The notes under the pieces were generated by a model. That model ran no database searches. It saw only the letters and a list, made by a program, of their open reading frames with translations, and was not told where the DNA came from. From assembly GCA_031771865.1 (NCBI GenBank), contig JASISA010000010.1:1860001-1924000 (forward strand): a DNA stretch of 64,000 nt. The letters are read 5' to 3'. This DNA is from Nothophaeocryptopus gaeumannii (taxonomy: Eukaryota > Ascomycota > Dothideomycetes > Mycosphaerellales > Mycosphaerellaceae). Positions 32,041 to 42,511 of the stretch are shown here, piece after piece. Position 1 is the stretch's first letter. The number at the start of each line of letters is the position of its first letter. The position numbers and the translations under genes are program-made.

Positions 32041-32658
32041 GCGGCTATACTATCTACCTACTTCTATTAGTCCTACTAATCGATAAGGTCTTGTATTTGC
32101 TAACGCTAGCCTTATAGTATCTGTACTTAGGGTAGGGTAGCCTTATACGGAAAGTCTCTAAAGTCTTTAGGCTCTATATTAGTAGCTATAGCGGAAGTAG
32201 AGGTAGTTAAGGACCTAGCTATAGGCTAAGAGGCGTTCGGTATAGGCGGGCCTAGATCGTCCTTATCGTACTCTTCGATATAGATACGATCTAGTATACT
32301 CTTACCCTCTAAACTATTAGGTAGCTAGCTTAGTATTCCCTTATCGATAAATACATTACGATAGCTATCGTAGTTCTCCTTTAGGTATCTCAACTACTTC
32401 TTAACTACCTAGTAGCGTACCTTAAAGTTATAGCTAAAGATACGCTTCGTAACCTTATCGCCTTAAGCTAGCCGAAGAAGGATAGTCTCGATATATTCTA
32501 GTAGGAGCGGCAATTACTTCTAGACCTTACTAGTATCTCGAAGGAAGTTAATAACGTTATTCTTGTAATACTACTACGCGCCTTTTACAAGCCTTATCTT
32601 AATATAGACGTGGACCTAGGTAATAAGAATCTCTTGAATTATCGTAAGCTTAGATAGA

Positions 32659-32984
32659 TTAGGTATTACGGGCCGGAGTCGGGAAGTAGGTTACTAATTA
32701 CAAACGGTATAGGGAGCTACGGACAGGTTAGATAGATACTATATTAACTATATAGGTTAATCCTATTAATAGGACGTAGCGCAAAGAGTCGAAGACCGGA
32801 TCTTTGCGCGTCGAGAAGAAACTCTTCTCCGGGTCTTAGTAGAGTTACGTGGCTCTATTACATAATACTAGTCGAGCCCCGAGGCTCGGCCGAAGTTTAT
32901 CCGGATGCTTAGTACACTACCAAGTATCCAAACCACGTGTATCCAGGTGTTTAGGTATTACTAGGCCACGCCCGTAACATTAGG
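32659..32984 (-). mobile_element. Solo LTR, copy 2 (316 bp, RIP-mutated, inverted)
   Basis: The element at 32664-32979 is the reverse complement of copy 1, same length and no gaps. The 5-bp duplication TTAGG flanks it (32659-32663 and 32980-32984). By hand count about 29 bases differ from copy 1; about 28 are C-to-T or G-to-A in the direction copy 1 to copy 2, and one is a transversion. Confidence 0.85.
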
Positions 32985-33957
32985 TACTTTCTCTCTAGGA
33001 TCTATATAGTTAGTATCCGACATAAGGTCCGGCCCTCTATAGAATTCATTACTATCTCTCGTTATACGGTAGCGCCTATAGATTTTGTATATATCTAACT
33101 CTAGGTTTATGTCGAGTTGTATATTAAACCACCGCTCCTTATAGCCCTTTTACTTCTACTCGTTCTAATATATATCTATATACTCCTACTCGAGGGTATT
33201 ATAAACTAATTCCACTTCTTCTAATAACTATAGTTCGTATAGGCCTTTCCTAGCTTATTATCTCCGATAGCGTAGTTATCCTAAAGTAAAAGCTCTTGTT
33301 TAGTAGGAGGGGGAATATTAGGTCTCGAGGCCGGCTTCTTTAGCGGACCTCCTCTAGGTAGGCTAGGCGGTAGTATTAGAGCGCCGGGTACTATGCCTAC
33401 GGTTGCTATATTAACGATAAACTCCTACTAAGCGATAGGGGTAGACTAGCTAAGCACGTAGTCGAGGAACTACTAAGTTATCTCTCGCGCTTTCTTAGTA
33501 TTAGCCTATCGCTTTAGCTCCTCGAGTTATAGCTAGAGGATTACTAGGTAGCGGCGGAAGGCTTTCTAGTAGCGAAAGAGGTAGGCTCGACGGTATTAGC
33601 GACTATAGAAGGCATACGGTACGTAGTAGTAATCGTGCTGTATCTTAGGATATAGGCGGCTATCGTAGAGGGTACTAGCTATAGGCGGTACCTAAACGGG
33701 TCGAGAGACGCAAACTATACTACTAGATAGCAGCTAGCCTACTAGCTATCGTATTAACTAAATAGCTCTTCGGGAGTTATACTATTTACTTCTAACTATA
33801 TTCGTGTAGTACTAGAGGTTTAGGTTTTACTCTTTTACCTATTACCTCTATTATCCTTTTGCCTATTACCTCTTTTGCCTTAGTCTACCTCCCGTCTTTA
33901 CCGTGCTCGTACTAGTAACGTGTCTTTTTAAAGCCTAAGTAGTCGTAATAGTTCCTA

Positions 33958-34190
33958 CTTAGAGGCTAGGGGGATAGTCGTACGACTAGCCCTACGTAGG
34001 CTCTAGGAGTTATTACTCCTAAACCCCTTAGAGCCTTACCGCTATAGAGCCCTTATAGTGTGTATAGTATATCGCATACCGTTCGATCGTGTTGGGTCGG
34101 GATTGTCGCTAAGAGGCTAGAGGGATAGTCGTCGTTCCTTCTCCTAAACCCCTCTAAGCCTTACTACTATAGAGCGTTCTTTATAGTAAT
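33958..34190 (+). repeat. Two imperfect direct repeats about 146 bp apart
   Basis: AGAGGCTAGGGGGATAGTCG at 33961 and AGAGGCTAGAGGGATAGTCG at 34107 are each followed by CTCCTAAACCCCT...GAGCCTTAC..CTATAGAGC or variants. It is a short tandem duplication inside RIP-mutated DNA. Confidence 0.55.
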
Positions 34191-34564
34191 ATTGCGGATC
34201 GTAATAATAGTAGTACTCGTATAGATCGGAAGGGATACGAATAGGATAGCGGTGTATTAATATAAAAGAAAGAAGTAGGCATAGGAGGTACGGTTAAGTA
34301 GGCTCTCTACCTTAGGCTAATTCGTTTCGACTTTCTACTAATAAGAGTCCGGACTCAATTCTATACCTATTCTAAGATTTTGCGTATCGCATCTTTAAAA
34401 CGAAGCCCTATATAGACAATACGCCTTCCTCTTTAAGAGTCTAATTGTTATTCGCGCGTACTCTAGGCTAGAAATAGCGGCCCTTTAGTAACGCTCGTCG
34501 TAAGCTCCTCGCGTTCCCTATAGGGCTGTTTCTAGGCCCTTCGTTTCGTACGAATAAAGAAAAG

Positions 34565-35150
34565 AAGCGTAGAAAGCGAGGCTAAAAGCTCTTTAAGCTA
34601 GTTAGGGCTAAAGAAGAAAGTAGAGTATTCTTTATAAGCCTAAATAAGGTAGCTAGGGCAAAGGAGATATTAGCTAAAAAGGAAGTAAAGAAAGATACTA
34701 ATTAGGCTACTAAAGAGGTAGCTAAAGTTTAGAAAGAGGTAGAGAAATAGTTCTAAGCTAATGCTCGGTAGTTAAAGGCTATTCAAAAGCAATAGGAGGT
34801 AAAGGAGAAGAAAGAGAAAGCTACTACTAAAAAAGTAAGGAAAGAAATGTAAAAGGAAGTTAACTAAGCTAACAAACAGCTAGATACTAACCTTAAGGAG
34901 TCTATTAAGAAGGTAAAGAACCCCCTAAGGCGTATTGTCTTTAAATAGCCCTAAAATAAAGATATAGTAGCTATACTAAGTAAGAAGTCTTAAAACCTAG
35001 TAGCTAGTAGATTAGGGCATATAAGGAGGCAGCTAAAGCACCTCCAAGGCTTTAACCTATCTTAAATTAAAGAGTATATCAAGTTTACTTAGAATCCTAA
35101 GTTTCATGTAATTCGGTTTGGAATTGGCTAAGTTATTCACTTATAAAGGT
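34565..35150 (+). pseudogene. Fot1/pogo transposase, C-terminal part (RIP-dead)
   Basis: This is the continuation of the transposase at 23140-24880. It reads as a Lys/Glu/Ala-rich coiled region (KEKKEKAATKKVRKEM) ending NPLRRIVFK and further stops, then the right terminal repeat at 35171. The same strand and direction as block 1 support one split element. Confidence 0.65.
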
Positions 35151-35215
35151 AGGTAGTTAGTGTGTAGGTATCTGTGCGCCATATAGGGCTGTGCGCCAAG
35201 CCGGGAAACCTTCTA

Positions 35216-35433
35216 GTCAGTTCGACCTTGAGAACGAGGAATAGCCTAATTAATAGAAACAATAGATGCCCCTTTTAAGGAGCGCTTGATTTCCCTCTAA
35301 CTACCTGCCCTACTTCATTATTCATAGATTGGTAAGTTTGACAACTCGTGTTTAGACCTTAAGTAGCTACGTATACTCTAGTCGCTGTTATACGTACGAC
35401 TTCCTCTTACCTTTATCAATTTACCTTGTTGAA
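35216..35433. other. Right border of the transposon island
   Basis: TA-rich flank that returns to normal composition by about 35430. No gene is supported. Confidence 0.5.
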
Positions 35434-35718
35434 TTGAGAATTACACTACTCTTATCGGACACTGTGAAACTCTCAGGCTTAGCAACAATCGCTGCACTTC
35501 TACTTCCCCTATCATCGGGCTGGCATATCGGCCAAGAATGCTGTACGATAGATGTCCAAGCCTGCATACACAATACCTTCGACGGCTGTGTTTATCTTTC
35601 CGACTATCGCCAAGAGCTCTGCGTGAACAAAAACTCCGACGACAAGTGTGAGGCGCAATGTATGGAGAATAAAGGCACAATCAAGTCTCAAGACCTAAGG
35701 ATTTATAAGGCCTTGTAA
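35434..35718 (+). pseudogene. Cysteine-rich fragment at the transposon border
   Basis: The open frame lacks an ATG at its 5' end and runs back toward the RIP-mutated border. It reads a hydrophobic stretch (LSGLATIAALLLPLSSG) followed by about eight Cys in 45 residues (ECC, ACI, DGC, ELC, DKCEAQC). This looks like the end of a small secreted Cys-rich protein whose start was lost. Family unknown; it may be spurious. Confidence 0.3.
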
Positions 35719-35779
35719 GTAAGAGGAACGAGTTAAATGCGATATTCGCGGAGATTTAAAGCTAAGACAATCAAAAGCG

Positions 35780-36160
35780 TTGGGGACAACATCCTGTGCA
35801 TTTGCACTGGGTTTGATTCTAGACAGGGTCAGGAGACTTCGCCAAATTGTAGCGAATAACGATGCGCTTGATCGCGAAGTTATGTGTTTTGAAGACGGAA
35901 GATTCATCAAAGAGGTTGTACTTGTCGGCATTCGCGTACGAGCTTGGCGAAGGATGAAAATTGGCAACTCCGTGAAGGTCGTTGTAATGAATTGTGCCTC
36001 GACATGGCTCACGAGAGGCTGGACTCTTCAAGAACTCATTGCGCCGAGCGATGTCAACTTTTTCGATATGTACTGGACAAAGCTAGGTACGAATAAGGCT
36101 CAGCAGCAGCAAGAGGGAAGCAGGCGCGCAGAAAGGAAAGCTTCCAGGCAGTGGAAATGA
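35780..36160 (+). pseudogene. Decayed HET-domain fragment
   Basis: The frame contains STWLTRGWTLQELIAPSDVN followed by FFDMYWTKLGT, the most conserved block of HET (heterokaryon incompatibility) proteins. The other HET blocks (a YEALSYTWG-like start, the LWIDTICI block) are missing, and sequence just upstream looks shifted among frames. Probably a relic left beside the transposon island. Confidence 0.65.
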
Positions 36161-36998
36161 CTGGCAATCAATTGATCTAACTTGCAGCGCGTGAAGAAGG
36201 AGATGTTGGGGGAACGCAGAGACATGACCTCCGCAACCGCGTAGCATCTTCAAAGAACGAAGGTCTCTCCCTCATATCCCTCGATAACCTCCACCAAACC
36301 GCATTCGAGATCCACCGCCACCTCGAGCGTTTCTACAACGATGATTTCATGGCGACAGTCCAAATTTATCTCGTTTTCCATGGAGGTCACAAAAGAACAG
36401 GGGTTGGTCGACGTGATTAGTAATCCATATACTGCAGCGGGTTATTCGGAGGAGGATTTGAAGGTTGCAGGGGAGGCGTTGGAGGGGTGTAAGGGACAAT
36501 TGGATGGGCCGGAGATGCGAGATCTTGGGAAATATTAGGGTTGATGTGCTGAGGGTGGATATTGAGAATTTGATTGGAAGGATTCGTGTGTTGTTGGGAA
36601 AAGCAGGGGAAAGGAAGGCGAGCTGGTAGATGTGGCGGTTGGGAGTGGGAAAGGAGAGTGACTGGAAACATTCGTCAGCTTCGTACTCATGAAGTTGGCG
36701 GAATCTATAGACAGGTACCAGGGCGAGTGCGCGGATGCTGTTGATACTCGTCTCTGATGCCCGTCCATCCTCACCCATCTGTACTTGGAAAGTGTCAGAA
36801 TCACTATCATTTAGTCTTGGAATACATGCATTGTTTGTGTTTTCTTTCTGTATTACTCGTCCATAGACAGTAACGCCGTGAAACACGCCTTGCTTCATGC
36901 TCGGGTCCCGGACCCTGAGCTATTCAAAAGAGGCGAAGGATCCGAGAAATCCATGTTGAAAACGCAAACAGACACACAAAGCCTCCTGCAGGAGTAGC
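36161..36998. other. Intergenic; no supported gene
   Basis: Short overlapping frames (for example 36347-36898 minus) have biased composition but no domain. It is the 3' flank of the sugar transporter on the minus strand. Confidence 0.45.
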
Positions 36999-39340
36999 TT
37001 AAATGACCGACGCTCGTCGAATCTCCTCCACCTTATCCTCCTTCTCAATGATCGGAGGTGGTTTCTCGATCTTCTGGCGGAAGATGTGTCGCTTGATGAA
37101 GTAAGGTAGCCAGACCTTAGTCTCGTAGGCCAGGAACTTGCGCGTCGGAACCGAGAAGACTTGGTCCAACTCTTCAAGCGTGAGCTGCTTGGTCTCGCGG
37201 ACGAAGCAGAAGATCATGAACCAAGCGATCAAATTGAGACCAGCGTAGAAGCCGAAAGCTCCAGTGGGAGTCATGGCGGTTCGCATGGCAGGGAAGGTCA
37301 AGCTCAAAATACCGGCTAAAATTGATTGGTTAGTGATGCGCGTTCTCGTATAGGTCTTGTTTTGCTCACCGAAGGTGTTGTTGATGCAGACAACCCAAGC
37401 CATGCCTTGCTCACGCTGAATGGTAGGAAAGACTTCTGCCGAGTATTGGAAAGCGACTGGACCTTCGCCAAGCGAGTAGCATATCGTGAAGAGATAGACG
37501 AACCTGGTCCGGAAGTGTTAGTCCGACGACTGTTGAGAAAGTCTGATGTAGGAACTCACAAGACGACTGGTCCAATCTGTGCACCTTTGCTGCCGTGATG
37601 ATTCAACAGAGATAAACCGGCGGCGAGCAAGAAAATGCACATTCCAGGGAAGGTCTGAAATAACGAGTTGATTAGCCTCTCATAAATTCCACGCTTGATG
37701 GAGAAGAACTTACTGCCAAAGTCAGAGTTCGGCGTCCCTTGGTGTCGATGAGGAACAATGTCGGAATGGTGGAAACGACCTGGATGGCGCCATAACCGAG
37801 TGATGCGTATAGTGCCTGAGTGGCTGTGTAGCCGACTTCCTCGAAGATGGTGGAGCTGTAGAAGGAGATGACTGCCAAGACATTAGCGCTGACCGTGGCG
37901 TCCTGTGAAGGAGGAGACTTACTGTTAATGCCGCACATCTGCTGAGCGATCATGACCGTGGAGGCACCGTAATTCGCGCGCCTAATGCGTGGGACGCGGA
38001 AGCAGTCGAAAAGACGATCGAAGTAGCCAGCTCCTCGCGCCTCTTTGATTTCCTCTTGGTAGATCACATGAGAGTAGTAGAAGTCTCGTGCGGCTATAAT
38101 GGGGTGTGCTCGTAGCCGTAACATTGATCGGAAGCCTTTGGCGTACTTGTTGTGCTTCATGAGCCAACGAGGGCTCTCTGGGCAAAAGTAGATACCAATT
38201 CCAAGGATGAAAGATGGAATGAAGGCGGAACCGAGCTGGAGACGCCAGGCGATGCGGCCAGTGTCCTTGACGATAACGTTCGCACAGAAACCGAGGAAGA
38301 TGCCTATGTCCAAAGATCAGGTTGTGTCTGAAATAAAGTAAACATTTCAGACTCACCAATGACAACCCACAGCTGCCAGAACATGACCAGAGCACCTCGA
38401 ATCCGAGCAGGCGCCATCTCCGCGCTGTAGATGGGTACAGTAGCGTTCTTCGCACCAATTCCAATGCCCATGACGAAGCGAGCGGCGAAGAGCCCTTGCC
38501 ACGATCTGGCAAACCCGGAACCAATTGGAGTTGCTGTCAAACAGCAAGCGGTGAGGAAGATCTCGCCTCGTCGACCAAGGTACTTGTTGAGGGGATCGAC
38601 TATGAATGCGCCGCTGTCAAATAGGTCAGCAACGGCTTTGGCATCGGTGATATCGATGCTTACATCAAACCAGCAGTCAGGAAGATGATGGAGTTGATGA
38701 GACCGATCAGCCAGTCGTTGCCTTGAATACCGAACTCCTGAGGGAAGGACAAATTGGCACCTATTCAATGTCAGCCGTTATTCAACGGAGAACGTGATGA
38801 ATGTGACTTGCCGTTCGATCCAGTCTGGTCCCAGCCTTGAGTGGCGGCTCCAATGGCACACAGTGCAATAGAGTACCAGAGCATGACTGGGCCGTGCCAT
38901 TTGTGATCCCGCTCATAGATCAGAGCAGCACGATCCTCCTCGGTGAGTGAACCGACGGTCTCAAACTCGAGCGGATCTCGAGCTACGAGGGCGGCCTTTC
39001 CGAATAGCTCAGCATGCTCTGGCATGCCGTGGGACTCGGCGAATGTGCGACCATCATAGTCGGCTTGCTCTTTGGAAACGCGCTGTCGAGGTCAGACGTG
39101 TCAGCATTGAGATTCGATATTCATTGAAGATGGATTTGGCGTCGGCATCGAGCTTGGCTAGAAGTCAAGCCCCGTGGCCCAGCCTTAGCCTCAGCCTACC
39201 TTCAGCGGGTTCTCGACGATGTTCAAGGCGACGGAGCCACGGCGGCCGGCCTGCTCGGAAAGGTCAGGCTCGAGGTGAGTGGCTGTGTGCTTCTCATCGT
39301 GAGAGGTGTAGTCGATCTCGGGGGTGTCCTTTTCGGCCAT
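36999..39340 (-). CDS. MFS sugar transporter, nine exons
   Basis: Sugar-porter family protein with twelve predicted membrane segments, probably in the plasma membrane. Exons: 39200-39340, 38812-39082, 38664-38760, 38357-38613, 37923-38303, 37714-37871, 37560-37654, 37370-37503 and 36999-37315; 616 codons plus stop. Signature motifs are GRRGEIFLTA after segment 2, FCPESPRWLMK at the end of segment 6, YGASTVMIAQQMCGIN in segment 7, and DTKGRRTLTL after segment 8. The cytosolic N-terminus is long (about 110 residues) and hydrophilic. Intron 2 appears to use a GC-AG pair (GCAAGT at 38811). Substrate unknown. Confidence 0.87.
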
Positions 39341-40461
39341 GGCTGTTGCGAGTGCGAAGTACAACAGCTACGGAGGAGGTGAAGGTGGCAGAGGACGTGA
39401 GCGCTATAAGCTTCGGTAGCCACCTGGGCTGGGGCTGAAGGCGGCTTATTTGGGGGGCACGTGTGAGCGGGTTGCCAAGGGCCTCCAAGAACCGCAGATG
39501 CAGAAACCCCAAGCCAAATGAAGAGCTGTGAGAGGAAAGCTGGGGGCTGCTGGGCATCATTTGCATGCGACTTTGCATCCATAAAACAGATCCCTGCAGC
39601 CGCCTCGAATCCATCGTTCGCTCAAGTGCGGGTTAATGTTTAGGCGAGGGGCGGCGCTGGATGCTGGTTGGAGGCGGCCGCGCTGTGCCAACGGTTGGAA
39701 TGCGTGTGGTCATCGATCATCGTCAACGATCGTCTACAGCCGCTCCAGAACAAGTAGACTCAACGAGAGGAATGTCTGATCATTTCCACTATTCGCAGTG
39801 TTTACCTGTCTGAGACCCACTGTAGTGAAGTGAAGTGAGTAGTGAGGTTCCCAGCGGTCAGTCAGGAACTGCGGGATCATCAAGCTGGAGTCTGCAGATG
39901 TTGTGTGGAGAGGTGGAGAAGCACGCGAGACGCCGTCAATCCTTTCAAACGGGTTGCAGACCAGCTGAAAGCTTGTGATACCGGAGTGACTCCGACAATC
40001 GGATGGAGTGGTGGATCATCCAAGAAAGTAGCTTTCCAAAATAAGCATTTGTAAGACCGCCTTGGATTAGGCTAGGGGGAGGATTACGGGTTTAGGGACA
40101 AGGAGTGTAACGATTCTGCAGCTTCACTTGGAGACCCTAGCATGGAGATTTTAAGTTTGATACAACGAGGCCCCCCCTTATGAACCAGAGAGATATCTAA
40201 TTGGCCTTGCTCCAGGCGGGATCCAGAAAGTTATTTTCATGGATGATATATGCTATACCTCGGATGGCCCAATCCTTTCTTCCGATTCTTCTAATGCATA
40301 CATACACTTGTACCCTTCATCACGTGAAACAGAGACACGGTTGCGCCGGATCGCGTCCTCCTATGGTACCCCATCGCAACTATCGCAAATTCCGCGGCAA
40401 GACATCGCACATTGTGCATATGGACTTGTGATGAGAGATCCACTTGGCACACTCATCAGCA
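39341..40461. other. Intergenic, divergent upstream of transporter and RMI1
   Basis: No convincing gene in 1.1 kb. It should hold the transporter promoter (near 39.4 kb) and the RMI1 promoter (near 40.4 kb). Confidence 0.5.
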
Positions 40462-41184
40462 ATGGCCGGCGCGCTCTCCGAACAGGAAGTCTCGTCCGCT
40501 GTCTTCAATCACCTGGCCGCCAAGCACGTCCCGCCTACCCGCCAGTGGCTGCAGAGTTTCATGCCCTCCGTCCGCTTAACGACACCCCTGGTCGCCATCC
40601 AGAAGACTGCGGAATACCGTCTTCTGACTACCGATTTCACCACATCTCTCGCCACTTCAGCCTCTTGCTGCTTTCCTGCTGGCATAGCAAGCCCAGAGGT
40701 CAAGGAACAGCGACTGCCAGGCCACTACCCGGTACAGGTTCTCGATGTTGAGGATATTGGACGAAGTCGATGGAGTCAGGTCGAGGCAATTGAGATGGAG
40801 GAGAGAGGGGAGACGAAGAAGGGACATGAGGTGATTCGGGTAGTGCCGGATGATGAAGACAACAATGATGAGAATCGGCCGACTAATCAGACTGGGACAG
40901 ATGCAGTTGGCGGACCGCATAAGTTGCTCTTGCAAGATGCCAAAGGCAACAAGGCGTATGCTTTCGAGATGGACAGCGTTGAGGGTATCAAGGTGGGCAT
41001 GCCTATTGGCACGAAGCTAATACTCAAGGACTTGGTCGTAGCTCGAGGTGTTATCCTACTCACGGCGGGTGATGCTGAAGTATTGGGTGGCAAAGTGGAG
41101 ACGTGGGACAAGAAGTGGAAAGACGACCTGAAGAAGGTGCTGAAGGAGAAGGCTGGATGGAGAGAAGGTATGGGTATGGATTGA
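40462..41184 (+). CDS. RMI1: RecQ-mediated genome instability protein 1
   Basis: Rmi1 works with the RecQ helicase Sgs1/BLM and topoisomerase III to dissolve double Holliday junctions in the nucleus. Single exon, 240 residues, the usual fungal size. The ATG at 40462 (MAGALSEQEV) is the first; the frame extends upstream only through a TTG. The N-terminal helical part has PPTRQWLQSFMP. The OB-fold part has KLLLQDAKGNKAYAFEMDSV, VGMPIGTKLILKDLVVARGV and LGGKVETWDKKW, all hallmarks of the family. An acidic loop (DDEDNNDENR) precedes the OB core. Confidence 0.87.
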   Translation: MAGALSEQEVSSAVFNHLAAKHVPPTRQWLQSFMPSVRLTTPLVAIQKTAEYRLLTTDFTTSLATSASCCFPAGIASPEVKEQRLPGHYPVQVLDVEDIGRSRWSQVEAIEMEERGETKKGHEVIRVVPDDEDNNDENRPTNQTGTDAVGGPHKLLLQDAKGNKAYAFEMDSVEGIKVGMPIGTKLILKDLVVARGVILLTAGDAEVLGGKVETWDKKWKDDLKKVLKEKAGWREGMGMD

Positions 41185-41408
41185 ATGTGGCGTCTCTGCG
41201 TGACGTTCATACACAGATCACAGCATGCCTTGCTTCCTGGCAATCTCTGCCGCAGCCTTGCAGCCTCGATCGACCGCTGGTGTTGGATCTTCTCGAGGCT
41301 CTGCTACAACTTGCGAAGCGACTTCAACAAGATCAGCCGGCACTCGGCTCCTACCGCCTCTTCCTTAACACTGCACACGCTGAACGACAAAATCGAAGAG
41401 CATCAAAC

Positions 41409-41810
41409 CTACGCCACGTACGGCGGAGCACTTGCTCTTCTCTTCGCATCCTCCTTCTTCGTCTTGCGCTTCTCCATCCAGCGCTTCAGCGGGCCCTTCT
41501 TCTTCTCAGGCTCCTCGGCCGTCGCGATTCTATACGATGGCGGCCCAATCGGAGGGTACTGGCCCTGATATTTATCACCATCGGGTTCCTGATCATTCAC
41601 AACCAGCATTGGACCTCCACCCGCCAAAGCATCGATACCGCCTATCCCAGTCGCGAGGGTTCCATTCGCACCTGGCATCGTGTACTTCTTCTCCTCTGCC
41701 CACTCCTTCAACGATGCCAAGCGCTCTTCGTCGTTCATCTCGTGAACATACTTGCACTGCCAGGACGGCCGATGCGCCTGCGATGATGATGGTTCTGGTT
41801 GTGAAGCCAT
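41409..41810 (-). CDS. Small hydrophilic conserved-looking protein
   Basis: 133 residues, single exon, no signal peptide or membrane segment. The N-terminus MASQPEPSSSQAHRPSWQCK is followed by EMNDEERLASLKEWAEEKKY, a Gly-rich middle (GTLATGIGGIDALAGGG) and a Lys/Arg-rich end (KKKGPLKRWMEKRKTKKEDA). Composition and codon use look coding. I do not recognise a family. It ends facing the 3' end of RMI1 about 220 bp away. Confidence 0.6.
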   Translation of the reverse strand: MASQPEPSSSQAHRPSWQCKYVHEMNDEERLASLKEWAEEKKYTMPGANGTLATGIGGIDALAGGGPMLVVNDQEPDGDKYQGQYPPIGPPSYRIATAEEPEKKKGPLKRWMEKRKTKKEDAKRRASAPPYVA

Positions 41811-42511
41811 GCTGTGATCTGGCTGGTCTGTTGAACGTCTTATTATCTCCAGTGAGACGTTTGGTACGATGTGTCACCGTGCCTGGCTAATCGCGATAAG
41901 ATTGCGCCGTCGAGTAGTGGCGTGAAGCCTTTCAACGTCCTGAAACCAGACCCCACAGCCTCCACACTCTGGACTTGGGCGAGGTCGACTTCAGGTCACC
42001 GGTAGATGTCGAAGTTTGTGCTATGGTGGGCGCACAGGAGGATGGTATATCATTGCGAAAATACCGAGCTGGATGTCCTCGGCATGTCGGCCGACAATGG
42101 CCACGCAAGCATGGCGCTGAATGTGGCAGTGAATACGAGAAGAGGGTGGGAGGTACAAAGCGGAGCCTCCATGCAAGCTGTGCCCGAAGGATTCAGCTCT
42201 CGAACCGAACGACGTCAGCACCTGGAATTGCGGCTCAAAACATCCTGAAAGCGTGCTCTCAACATCGACGACGATTTGGGCAGGTGGAAGGAATCGGAAA
42301 TGTTTCCACAAAGGCCATACGTAGGCCAAGGACGTTCATCTTGATCTCTCGGATCCCAATGGCTTCTCAATGGCCAGACGACAACGCCCCATCCAATTTT
42401 CATGCATGATGAGCTGAGATGCAGGGCATGAGCTTGAACTTCCAACGTTGCTTGTCGCGACGCCAGTAAAGCCGCCTTGCCTGTACCACCGATAAAGACA
42501 CATCCTACAAG
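41811..42511. other. Intergenic; no supported gene
   Basis: 5' flanks of the small protein gene and the SurE-like gene. Open frames here (for example 41975-42409 plus) show no family features. Confidence 0.5.

Larger units (their letters stand above)
32041..34400. other. RIP-mutated repeat DNA, unclassified, with solo LTR copy 2 inside
   Basis: TA-rich with stops in all frames. The minus strand reading of 32300-32560 (RYLKENYDSYRNVFIDKG) faintly resembles the conserved N-terminal block of fungal Helitron proteins, but this is too weak for a call. Confidence 0.4.
24925..34463. mobile_element. Inner TA-flanked TIR element, itself filled with insertions
   Basis: The left end GAGTGCACGCGAATAATAAT and right end ATTGTTATTCGCGCGTACTC are inverted matches of about 27-28 bp with a one-base gap and a few C/T-type differences. 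TA lies immediately outside each end (24923-24924 and 34464-34465). Such ends and TA duplication fit a second Tc1/mariner-pogo-type element. Its transposase could not be read with confidence in the RIP-mutated flanks (24.95-25.4 and 33-34.4 kb). LINE, copia and LTR relics occupy its interior. Confidence 0.6.
24909..34553. mobile_element. Small (~104 bp) TIR element split by the inner element
   Basis: Left half 24909-24924 and right half 34466-34553 become a 104-bp unit once the inner element is removed. Its ends are inverted repeats of 29 bp with about four mismatches (TCGTACGAAACGAA ... AGAAA.AGC). The inner element entered at a TA within the left repeat. It has no coding capacity and is MITE-like. 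Its own target duplication could not be resolved. Confidence 0.55.
23062..35213 (+). mobile_element. RIP-mutated Fot1/pogo element split by nested insertions
   Basis: The 43-bp terminal inverted repeats at 23062-23104 and 35171-35213 begin GAAGGTTTCCCGGCTTGG and match at all but one base by my alignment; both are flanked by TA, the Tc1/mariner-pogo target duplication. The transposase reads left to right in two blocks. Block 1 is about 23140-24880; block 2 is about 34565-35150 and holds the coiled, Lys/Glu-rich C-terminus. The roughly 9.7 kb between them is younger inserted DNA. Block 1 still shows DDE-transposase landmarks (NIVNIDKKGF, KWITYIVAIYIDS, STYRLWLLDISLFAPLA) despite many stops, nearly all TAA or TAG as expected from CpA-to-TpA change. 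Confidence 0.85.

Noticed and set aside
22830..35350. Similar 13-bp motif GCGCTTRATTTCC on both outer sides of the Fot1 element (near 23026 and 35282)
   Set aside because: Lies 20-80 bp away from the TA duplications at unequal distances; too short to claim a composite target duplication.
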